In this document: in pieces, positions 55,287 to 64,000 of the stretch
Layout of the letters: each line of letters begins with the position of its first letter
Position numbering within the stretch: the first letter of the stretch is position 1
DNA from: Erigeron canadensis
Lineage: Eukaryota; Streptophyta; Magnoliopsida; Asterales; Asteraceae
NCBI RefSeq assembly: GCF_010389155.1
Contig: NC_057765.1
Coordinates: 3,410,001-3,474,000 of the forward strand
DNA length: 64,000 nt
Direction: 5' to 3'
Position numbers and translations under genes: made by a program
Notes under the pieces: generated by a model
Database searches by the model: none
Told to the model about the DNA's origin: nothing
Seen by the model: only the letters and a program-made list of their open reading frames with translations

Positions 55287-55640
55287 ATGGCTGCTGCCTG
55301 GGAATCAAAATCTAATGACTCGCCCCCTAATGTCAAGCAATTTATGGAAGAAGTTAACAAACTTCGTAAAGAAGCTTGCGAAATCCAACACGATATTCTA
55401 GCTATATCTCATAGGTTAAGTGAATCTTCTAGTAAAAAGGCTAGCCTCAAGCAACATTGGATCAGTGCTGCTAAAATCTCACCCTTTCAAGATGAACATA
55501 TTAAGTTTTTAGCCAAAGATTCTTTGCAGGATGCTAAGATAGGTATTATATATTTAGATGCGTTTAATGAAATTAGCAAAGCGATTACAGAAAAATATGA
55601 GTACAACAACCATCTCAGCATCTTAGAGTATGACCTCTAG
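55287..55640 (+). CDS. Unknown 117-residue protein in the right arm
   Basis: An intact ORF with a fair start context (CAAATGGCT) and a TATA box 90 bases upstream. The protein is hydrophilic and probably helical, with charged heptad-like stretches (VKQFMEEVNKLRKEACEIQH; LSESSSKKASLKQHW; FNEISKAITEKYEY). It has no signal peptide or membrane segment and ends in LSILEYDL. I do not recognise the family. The mirror copy in the left arm is frameshifted at its start but otherwise similar, so one arm has kept the gene open. It could be an accessory transposon gene or a captured host gene. Confidence 0.5.
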   Translation: MAAAWESKSNDSPPNVKQFMEEVNKLRKEACEIQHDILAISHRLSESSSKKASLKQHWISAAKISPFQDEHIKFLAKDSLQDAKIGIIYLDAFNEISKAITEKYEYNNHLSILEYDL

Positions 55641-56693
55641 TTATCTTATTTTTAATTTTTTTAGTTTTTAATTTTTCAAAACATTATGTGTAATAAGTCT
55701 TCAATTATAATAAATTCAATTATTACCCTATACTCTGGATGCATTGTTCACTTGTTGTACATATCATATTAACCAAATGAATTCTTTTATATACATGATG
55801 CATAGTTTTATATAAAAATGATGCATTTGTCGTACATAAATGGATGCATAAATCCTCAAAATGGATGCACATCTTGAATTGGATGCACAACTCGAATTGA
55901 ATCACAAATCTTATATAAAGGTGCGGCTTCACTCCTAAATATGGATGCATAACTCGGATTGGATGCATGTATCATATAAACCTAGTGGATGCATAATTAG
56001 AATTGGATGCACAAGTCACATGTAAAAAAAAATGGATGAGTAACTACAAAACAACCTAAATTCATTTTTTTTCCTTTTTCGTTATGCATATTAACAAGGT
56101 TGTATCAATAACTAAATAAATGGGGTTGCACGTTGAATTTCAGAAAGTGTATGCATTTGCTATGAAACCAAAGTTAAATATACATACCTGAATTTTGGCT
56201 GAATGAGTTGTTCTTTTTTTTATTCTCACATGTTGGATGCAATTTTTCAGCATTTACCAAGGCTTTTCCACGCGACATTATTCCAATGAGGATGCACAAC
56301 ACTTCTTTGTTGATATACAATATTAATGATGAATTAAATTTATTAGCTATATTTGTGTAAGTTTACGCGCTGTCGTGTTTTTTATGATAGAACTTTTAGT
56401 TTTTAAGATATATATTGAACATGGAGATAGAAGTTAATTCAATTTGTAACTTCTTTTGCTTTTTTTTTAAACCGCCATGTACGTGCATGCTTTTCTTTTT
56501 TCTTTTATTTTTTATTTTTTTTATTTACATTCATGTCCTTAAATTTCTACTTAAAAAGACATATGTACCATTAATAATATTTAATATCTCAAAATTACCC
56601 ACATCCATCTTAACCCTTCAAATTTTTGATTTAACGGTTACAAACTATTCTCACTGTTCTTATTTTTAATCTGTTCTCACCGGATAGCTACCA

Positions 56694-57083
56694 TATATAA
56701 TATATATATATATAGTTGTATGCTGGTTAAGTTGTCAAGATGTCAAGCGTTCACCAAACACCTAATTTGATATATCATATTATCTACTCTAAGGATTGGG
56801 CTCAAAAATAATCTATGGGCTTCTCGTATTGACCGTGTCCAAACTCCAACCCAACCATCTTGATCAACCTCCTAAAGTCATAACCCAAAAATATGAAACT
56901 GCCTGGCTTAAATGTGTATAGAATAAAACACGTACAGATAATTAAAATTTTGTTTGGATGTCTCTGTAATTTTTTAGTTTAGAGTGTTTTTATATTTGAG
57001 ACATAAAAATATAAATATTAATCTATGTATTCTAAAAAAATATGTTGGATATTATTTATGTGTTTAGAAACAAACACTGTATA
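56694..57083. other. Intergenic, nothing recognised
   Basis: AT-rich flank between the foldback element and a short Helitron. Confidence 0.4.
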
Positions 57084-57469
57084 TCTATACTATCTATATA
57101 AACAAACTATCCCAAAAAATTTAACATTCTACCTTTAAAATCTCTAATTTACCCTTTTAATCTATACTATCATCAAACACTTTAATCCTGAAATTCCAAA
57201 AATACCCTTAAAAAAAAAACCTTACGCGTATCCTTTCTCTTCCCTGAAGTTGCTCACATAATGTACAAAAAAAAACAAAACATGCGTTACCGAATTTAAT
57301 AATCAATCAACATAAACAACGCTTACTCTAAAATAACAACGACAGTTTGTACTTTCAGCCGGACTAAGAAACACTTGAGTTGGATCATATATTCATGTAA
57401 TAACACGGTACAACTACTTAACCAGCGTTTTTTTCCTATGCCCCGCCGCATCGGCAGATACAAGGCTAG
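57084..57469 (+). mobile_element. Short Helitron
   Basis: It starts TCTATACTATCTATATAAAC and ends CCCCGCCGCATCGGCAG, a spacer and CTAG (57466-57469) before T. The first 150 bases resemble the starts of the minus-strand Helitrons at 21343 and 34411. 386 bases, non-coding. Confidence 0.65.
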
Positions 57470-58100
57470 TATATAAATATTTAAATGGAATAATTCAATT
57501 CAAATCTAATACATCAATAACTATAGTTAACTAAGGCATAGCATGCATAACCAACCATAAGCCCTCCCGAAGTTCCCATAACTTAACAAACGTATGAAAG
57601 GGCTTTAACCATCGTTAATTATAAAAACTAAGTTCTCGTTGTGTTCTTCGTGTCAAAAGATAGTTATCTTACCTTAGCGATTCTCACAAGCAACTACAGA
57701 TAGTTTACCCAGCGTGTTATGTATCCCAATGACCTATAAACGAACAACGGTTAAAACTAAATCGAACGAAACTATGATCTCTGTCGCACGCATGGAACAA
57801 ACCAAAGCAATGACTTTCCTATAACTTTTGCCTTCGTTCATAATGACACCACACTAGACAAATATATATTTTATTATTAATCTTATGCATATGATTTCAT
57901 TAATGAACATGAAGAAATTAATCAACAGGAGAATTCAAGTTTTCTCTTTTTGTATTTCGGCTAGGCACATGAGCCATGAACTAGATTTCAACCAACTATA
58001 TAATAAGCTTCATCATGTAGGACTTTAGGCTATCTGTATGTGTATATATAATATATTATAGCGACAATATATGTTATATATATATATATATATATAAATA
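57470..58100. other. Intergenic, nothing recognised
   Basis: No gene was seen; a TA run lies at 58075-58096. Confidence 0.4.
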
Positions 58101-58103
58101 ATA

Positions 58104-58212
58104 TTTGTACCACTATCTTTGATTAATGTACCACAGTGTACATATTGTATAGCTGACAATACAAGCCGGTAATGCACAGTTGTGGTACATCAATCAAAAT
58201 AAATGGTACGAA
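58104..58212. mobile_element. Mini foldback MITE
   Basis: TTTGTACCACTATCTTTGAT and TTAATGTACCACA at the left pair with TGTGGTACATCAATC and AAAATAAATGGTACGAA at the right. About 32-base arms and 109 bases in all. It lies beside a TA run. Confidence 0.6.
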
Positions 58213-59166
58213 TAAGATACCTTCCATATTGAACTAATTGTAACTGTGATTCCGAAAACAAGTTTTCGAGTTATTGAAACGTCAAGCGAACTCGGCTAAA
58301 AATTAAGAGACGTGAATCCAAACGATATAGCTTTCTTTTTAGTCTCATGAATTACATTAGTTTCCTAGCTAGGGCCACTCCAAATTTTATGACTCTGATT
58401 CAGTAATCCAAAACTCGTTAGCATGCCCAGACAAAGACATGCATCTTAACCACTTAACTAAATCGAACGTAGACTTATGCAAGTATGTTAAACATGGAAA
58501 CATGTGGAAGATTAATTAATACCTTATTATGTAATCAAGAACCAAACTCGATAATTATGACGGTTGAACCGATTACTTTAAGTTGAATAAGCTGGGTACT
58601 ATTCTTGCACATCTAATTCCCTTCTTTCGGCCGTAGGGTTTCTTTTAGTTCTTCTGGTAATGGTAACTAAAGAATAGTCGAGAGAGTATTTATCACTAAT
58701 TGGACTAGGAGACAAAATGGGCTATTTATTGTTGAAAGTTGAGAGCCTGGCTTCTTAGTCATGGGCTGTGGAACTTTGAGCCCGGTTTTTCTTATATATC
58801 CTTTGACTACGGATCGACCCTCCCCACCATCACAATAAACTTGAGCCCCAACGTTACTAGACGAGATGCCTCTTTTCTTTTGCCTTAATTACACTTACAT
58901 ACAACATCTCCTTTTTTTTATTTCTTTGGTGATATGTCACCTGTTGGTTTTATGTAGTTTACTTATATCTCAAATTTCACCTCTTTAAATCACTTTTAGT
59001 AATTGATGTTCTTCCACCAAACTACCTACATCAAACTAATTTAACACCTAGTTCTAAAAGTGTAAGCCGAGATAATCAACACTTAAACTTCCTTGGCTCA
59101 TAATAAAAACATCATGTCAATTAATTTTAACTCTAATTAATACAGTTACGACAAATAAAATTTAGG
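58213..59166. other. Intergenic, nothing recognised
   Basis: No ORF or element ends were identified. Confidence 0.4.
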
Positions 59167-60526
59167 ATGTTACACGTCGAATCACAATACGATTTCGTGG
59201 GTTTGTCAAGTCAAAACCGAACCGTAGATGATGACTTCTCTCAATTTTTGACCTCGGATTTCCCCATGCAAGTCGACACGGGCCGCTTTCAACTTCCACC
59301 TACTGAACCCACGATCACGTTTCTTGAAGATGATGATGACCAAGTGCAACCTGACGAGGCATTTGACGATGTGCGAGACACCTCTAGCGAGGAGGAGGTG
59401 GAGGCGCCACCTCCACCTGGTCGTGGGAAGGCGCAAAAAACCGCCTCAACCACAAGAGCACCCCCGATCGCTTGCAGTGGCGAAGATGAAGAATTGTTGG
59501 CTCGAGCATATTTTCATATCTCTACGGATCCCGTCACCGCCGATCAACAAAGATACGAATCCTTTTGGAATACGATTCATGAACACTACAATAAGGAACA
59601 AAAAAATCATTCACGAACGTACCATCAAGTCAACACAAAGTGGAAGAAAATGCAACCGCTATTGACCGAGTTTACCGGCATCTACAATACGATGGTTAAT
59701 TTTCTTTCTTATATATATATATCATATATATAGTTTTACGTTTTCTTTCTTATATATTTATAAATATATATTCTACGTTTTTATATGTGCTTTCTTAATA
59801 TATATATATATATATATTCTTTTACGTTTTGTATTTATGTGTTTATGGAAACATCAATGGGCTAGCGGTGCCGATGAGGCGTATACCTTGGCACAAAGCT
59901 TGGAAGAGTGGGTGAAAAGACACAAGAACAAAGGATTCAAACATATCAGAGCTTGGAAAGTTGCAAAGGAACATAATAAGTTCTCGTATGTTCCACCGGC
60001 GAGTGGTTTTGGTACTACTCCTACTTCGACCGAGTCTACTACTCCTACGGCAGGCACTCGTTGCACCGAAGATACTAGCAGGAGTGAGAAAAGGGCTCGA
60101 ACCGATGAGTCATCGAGCCACTACACTCGAGTTCTGGATTTGAATGAGGACTCGATGCCTTCCTAGCTTTCCTCGTAAATCATGTAGTAAGGCCACGAGT
60201 TCGATCAAAAACAAAGAAGTGTTGCTTGTTCCGTTGAAGAGTATAGGGAGGTGAATACGATACACAATGAAGAAAAGAGGCTCAATCGACAAATGAGGAT
60301 GGTCGCCATTGCCGAACGTGAGGCGCTTGCGCAGGATTTGCTACAATCACAACTCGATTTTCAACGACAAAAGACGACGGAACTAGACCTCCAAATCTTT
60401 GGGCAACCTCACGATCATTTGGTCGAGTCCATTGGTAGCATGGTTTTGCAACGCAAACGCGACATCGCCAACAAATATGGGTGTGGCCTCATGATTCCTT
60501 GTATTAGTTTGTTATTTATTTTCTAG
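59167..60526 (+). pseudogene. MYB/SANT-like transposon-type gene, decayed
   Basis: The first part (59167-59692) encodes an acidic N-terminus, a Pro-rich linker and a SANT-like domain (EDEELLARAYFHISTDPVTA, then QQRYESFWNTIHEHYN and NTKWKKMQPLLTEF). A TA-rich intron-like gap follows to about 59860. The second part has SGADEAYTLAQSLEEWVKR, FKHIRAWKVAKEHNKF, a Ser/Thr linker and LDLNEDSMPS, then a TAG (60164-60166). The remaining C-terminus (REALAQDLLQSQLDFQRQKT, LQRKRDIANKYG) is in another frame. This is the same family and exon plan as the Harbinger ORF at 8195-10168, with the SANT region intact here. Stops and a shift before the last part suggest a pseudogene. No Harbinger ends were found around it. 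Confidence 0.6.
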
Positions 60527-60892
60527 TTGTATTGTTTTATTATTCCTAGTTCTAAATTTTTTTAATTTGTATTTGTATTGTGTTTTGTAGCTTTAATGAA
60601 ACTTTAGGGTTTCTTTGGTAAGTTTTTTAAATTTGCAAATTGACAACCTCTGGCACTATACCCTCAATATTGGCAAGATTTCGGCTAGTATTGGCAAGTT
60701 TTTTGCTATAACATGTGGCATCTCCTAATTGCTCCTTATGCTATCATATTCAACAAGTGTTCAAATGATTATGCCACATCCAAAATAGTTTTACACGAGA
60801 CGATTGCAAAGTTTAATTATTGGCTTAAAGATCTTGTGTGACGGTGACAGGCCAGTATAAACTAACTAGTTTAGAATATTGAATCAGGTTTC

Positions 60893-61216
60893 TTTTTTTT
60901 AACATTCAAACTTGCATTAATATATAAAAGCTAGCGAGGAGCTAAAGTACAAAACAGAGAAAATGAAAATAACAAACAGAGTGGAAAGATACATGAGGAA
61001 ATCAAAAGTTAAAGCTACTCCAATTAGACCAATTTATGCTGGGATTGTTTGCCCGATGCGTCAACCAAAGATAACTAAGTTTTTTGATTTCTTTGGCTGC
61101 AAAACGAAAAGATGGTTGCTTGTTGTTGAAAACGAAGTCGTTCCTAATCTTCCGGATAGTCCAGCAACAAGTGAGGGAGATGAGGTTGATAAGCTTATGT
61201 TTCTTGGGGATTATAT
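60893..61216 (-). mobile_element. LINE 3' end, minus strand
   Basis: On the minus strand: CWTIRKIRNDFVFNNKQPSF, RFAAKEIKKLSYLWLTHR and INWSNWSSFNF with a stop, as in the LINE at 44030. Then GTACTTTAGCTCCTCGCTAG, a 3' tail and an A-run (T-run at 60893-60900). The upstream part stops abruptly at the LTR-like border at 61217. Confidence 0.65.
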
Positions 61217-62425
61217 GTAACACCCAACCCTTTTAACATTTATTTCTAATAAAACTTTATCAATTTTGACCATAACATTTATTATTTTTTTTTAAATTTA
61301 TTTATATACAAAAGACAACTACACCGACATTAGTCCAAACATTACAAAAGATTAACATAATTACATATTTTTAAACACAACTTTTAAACTTTATTTTACA
61401 AACGTTCAAACAAGTACCCAGAGCTTGATTCTAAAGACATCACTACGGTCCCACATAACCAAAAGATATCATGCATTCAACATTTTGCATATTAGTCTAC
61501 TCGAGCCTTTCCCTGCTCATTTGCCCACCTACAAAATGTCAACAACTAAAAACTAAACTTAATGCTTAGTGAGTTCTAATCTACAGGCATAACTATTTAT
61601 GTGCTCCCAGCACTTCATGTGTCCCCGACACTTTATGTGCCCCCGGCACTTTATGTACCCTTGGTACTTTATGTGCTCCCAGCACTTTAGATGGTCCTGC
61701 CACTTAACGTACTAGTACTTCAATTTCACGTGCCCCCGGCACTTATCATTTTTATGTGCCCCCGACACTTATTATCTTTTATGTGCCCCCGACACTTTTA
61801 ATTATACTTGTAAAATAGAACTCACCTTGCACGTAGTTATCCTGCCTAGCCAAAGTCACTTCTCAATTATTATTATTACCTATTCCAAGATCAAACATTT
61901 TTGTTACTACCACTTTAATTTACGGACTCATTTGTCCCAAATAATTAAAACTTTACAAATTGATGAACAACAATTATAGTAATTTTATTTGTTCCATAAT
62001 CGTCATCATCACTGATTACTATACTAATACATTCCATCCTTAACAATGATAATTCTATGAAATCATCACTAGACCATCATCTTTATTATTTACAAGTAAT
62101 CAATCCTTAACTTTTAATATCTTTTCCAACTACAAGTTATACATATATTTATTATTAATAATAAATAGCATATACCAATATACAATAATTACTTGCAACT
62201 ATAATAAAATCAACTTGATGAATTCTATATAACTTTTGCGTATCCTGCTTTAGTCCGAACCGAAATCACGCCCATAGCAAACTTATATTGTTCACACCCC
62301 TACTAAAATTTTTAAGATACCTTTTATAGCCATAAGCTAAATTCATTACTATCTGTAACTAATTATACAAGTAATAAAACTAAAAGAGCTTTAACATTTA
62401 AAAGCTATGGATATTTATAGCATGT
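61217..62425 (-). mobile_element. LTR-like segment (gypsy type), limits uncertain
   Basis: The border reads TGTAACACCCAACCC on +, that is GGGTTGGGTGTTACA on the minus strand, a common end of plant gypsy LTRs. It starts exactly where the LINE coding stops. The DNA up to about 62425 has no gene, contains the hairpin minisatellite, and has phrases such as GCTTAGTGAGTTCT. The other border was not fixed and no target duplication was seen. Confidence 0.4.
61600..61796. repeat. Hairpin minisatellite, about 10 units
   Basis: Units of about 18 bases of the form GTGCCCCCGGCAC-TTTAT. Each unit is itself a short inverted repeat. Variants change both arms together: GTGCC/GGCAC, GTGCT/AGCAC, GTGTC/GACAC and GTACC/GGTAC. 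Later units are spaced more widely (up to 28 bases) and two have one mismatch. Confidence 0.8.
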
Positions 62426-62427
62426 AT

Positions 62428-62907
62428 TGTTGGAACCACGTTAGTGTGACCGTCACTGATCATGTATCATTGCTGATATGATAATTGACGATAACTGAAA
62501 TCCCTATGTCTATGTAAATATATGATGGGAGTATTTACTCTTAGAGACGTAGTATAGGGTTTCCCATTAGGTGATTGTAACTAAGAGGACTAATGATACA
62601 CACATTAAACACCAGAAGGGTTGAATGTGTAAATACTAAAGGGTTGAATGTGTAATTACTCTCATTATAAATAGAGGGTAGTTAACCCTAAGTTAAGGTT
62701 AATCACACACACATAATCCCACACAAATTCGTGTGTCTCTCCTCTCTAAATTCGTGCATCATGTTCCAACCGAATTTATCATCCCATTATTACTCAATCA
62801 CCTTGTTATGGGAATCCGAAATCAATAGCAATTATGCTTTAATGTTCTTACAGGTTCCACAGGACGATTGGGGATGTTTTATCACTCGAATCATGTTTAT
62901 TCCAACA
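62428..62907 (+). mobile_element. 5' LTR of a Ty1-copia retrotransposon
   Basis: It starts TGTTGGAACC and ends TTCCAACA, giving the usual short inverted ends. It has a TATA box (TATAAATAG, 62667-62675) and is directly followed by a primer-binding site. 480 bases. The 3' LTR and target duplication lie outside the window. Confidence 0.85.
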
Positions 62908-62909
62908 TG

Positions 62910-62921
62910 TGGTATCAGAGC
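62910..62921 (+). other. Primer-binding site for initiator Met tRNA
   Basis: TGGTATCAGAGC begins two bases after the LTR and matches the complement of the 3' end of plant initiator methionine tRNA, the standard primer of Ty1-copia elements. Confidence 0.9.
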
Positions 62922-64000
62922 TTCGTTACGAGCTATAAGTCATGATTTGATTCGAATTTGATGAATTTCGCGAACTAAAAATCTGCAGATTATGAACTTC
63001 GTGCTGACATCATCACGGACTAAACCCTACTTCACGCTGATGTCATCCTCGCGCTGACATCATCTTCGTGCTGACGTCATCACGAACTAATGTTCGCTTC
63101 GCGCTGACGTTATCCTCGCGCTAACGTCATCTTCGTGCTGACGTCATCATGCCTTCTGCTTATGTTCGCGCTTACGTCATCATCGCGCTTACATCACCTT
63201 CGCGCTTATGTCTTCACCAACTTCAACTTAATTTCATACACGACTTACTGAAAACCCGTGCTTACATCATCACGAGTTTATGACTTCATCGTGCTGACAT
63301 CATCACGGATTTATGACATCTTCGTGCTTACTACTCACGACTTACATGATGTTTACGTGCCTATGTCATCACGACTTACTGATGTCTTCGTGCTTACATT
63401 ATCATGAACTGTAACCTAACTTTGTGCTTATGTTATCACAAGTTATTACTTAAGTTTGTATTATACTTAAGATGATTTTAGCTGATGAATGTGTTCGTGC
63501 TTACTATTTTACCCTATAATTTTGTGGCTGAATTTGTCTTTAATTTTTCAAAAATAAATTTTTCTGAGACATTTTTGCCATAGGACTTAAAGGGTGAAAA
63601 TTCCCAGCCAGGGGCTCTGCCCCTTGGACCCCGCTCCCAGGGGCGCTGCCCCCGGACCCCATAATGTGTGGGGGCTTCACACTAATGTACATGATTTCAT
63701 CATTTGTGCCCAAAGGTCAAATATGATTCTCATGGTGCGTTTTTTTTCCCTTTTGGATAATGAACACTAAGTATATTGATTCTGCCCAAAGGTGATTTCA
63801 TACACTTTGTGTGCTAAAAGGAATATCTTTTCATGCATAAGATACACGATTCTTAATTTTGTGCCCAAAAGTCAAAAGATAAGCGTTGTGCCGCATGACC
63901 CTAATGCTCATGTGTACTTAGATATTAGTTACTTCTGCCCAAAGGTGATGTAAATCTAAGTAGAGCCTTATGTCAACTTATTGTTTTGGTGTTTACAATA
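62922..64000 (+). mobile_element. Ty1-copia internal leader, runs off the window
   Basis: There is no gag frame yet. The first part (62995-63440) is an array of about 15 diverged TGACGTCATC-type units. At 63605-63670 a GC-rich block reads GGGGCTCTGCCCC then CAGGGGCGCTGCCCCCGG. After that GTGCCCAAAGGTCA and TCTGCCCAAAGGTGAT alternate at 63706, 63783, 63860 and 63938, spaced about 77-78 bases. Such repeats are usual in long untranslated leaders of these elements. Confidence 0.7.

Larger units (their letters stand above)
51438..56693. mobile_element. Giant foldback element, GGG-GAGAAC family, member 4
   Basis: The left arm (51438 to about 53414) and right arm (about 54676 to 56693) are inverted copies of roughly 2 kb, by eye about 95 percent alike, around a 1.26-kb loop. 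The outer ends GGTAGCTTTTCGGTGAGAAC and GTTCTCACCGGATAGCTACC sit in TATATA. From the end inward each arm holds a TGCATCC-rich tract, a small gene reading outward, a shared promoter region, and the start of a DUF1985-type gene reading inward. The loop holds the rest of that gene. The arrangement looks like an inverted duplication of one element joined near the end of its larger gene. Confidence 0.75.

Noticed and set aside
61600..61796. CRISPR-like array
   Set aside because: Units are 18-28 bases with no unique spacers, in plant nuclear DNA; it is a hairpin minisatellite in an LTR-like region.
62731..62961. 76-residue ORF across the LTR end and primer-binding site
   Set aside because: Overlaps LTR and primer-binding signals, so it is a chance frame.

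Overview
This window is plant nuclear DNA: very AT-rich, no operons, introns with GT/AG borders, and densely packed with plant transposons (Helitrons, Harbinger, CACTA, hAT-like MITEs, LINE and SINE tails, Ty1-copia and gypsy-type LTRs). The DUF247 genes, plant-mobile-domain and DUF1985/Ulp1-type relics point to a eudicot. I lean to Asteraceae from the style of the repeats, but that is inference.

Only a few genes look intact. Three single-exon DUF247 (UPF0481) genes lie on the + strand: a tandem pair at 11.5-15.0 kb and a third at 41.5-43.0 kb that is a close relative of the second. A DUF247 scrap at 47.05 kb is a broken copy of the third gene. Two very small minus-strand genes (34.7 and 36.7 kb) would encode acidic, C-terminally membrane-anchored peptides. 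A 117-residue ORF of unknown function (55.3 kb) sits in one arm of a giant foldback element.

Layout: 1-5 kb AT-rich spacer with SINE-like and Helitron ends; 5.3-7.4 kb CACTA relic; 7.9-10.5 kb a Harbinger-type element with a broken MYB/SANT-like ORF split by an LTR; 11.5-15 kb DUF247 pair; 15.8-16.7 kb a hAT-like MITE holding a solo LTR; 17.6-24.0 kb a Helitron cluster, partly nested; 25.05-28.47 kb a 3.4-kb near-symmetrical palindrome with a decayed plant-mobile-domain gene in each arm; 28.5-32.5 kb gene scraps (including plastid ribosomal protein L24) and small elements; 32.5-34.4 kb foldback and Helitron; 34.7-37 kb small genes; 39.7-40.9 kb MITE and Helitron ends; 41.5-43 kb DUF247; 43.7-49.9 kb SINE, LINE, hAT MITEs, Helitrons and relics; 49.9-56.7 kb three adjacent foldback elements of one family, the last 5.3 kb long; 57-58.2 kb short elements; 59.2-60.5 kb a second MYB/SANT-like pseudogene; 60.9-62.4 kb LINE tail and LTR-like DNA with a hairpin minisatellite; 62.43 kb to the end, the 5' LTR and leader of a Ty1-copia element that runs off the window.

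The strongest unusual signal is the foldback family sharing GGG...GAGAAC termini inside TATATA runs. Its largest member has arms of about 2 kb, each carrying the same small gene and the start of a transposon-type gene, with the rest of that gene in the loop. All family assignments come from reading motifs; no search was run.
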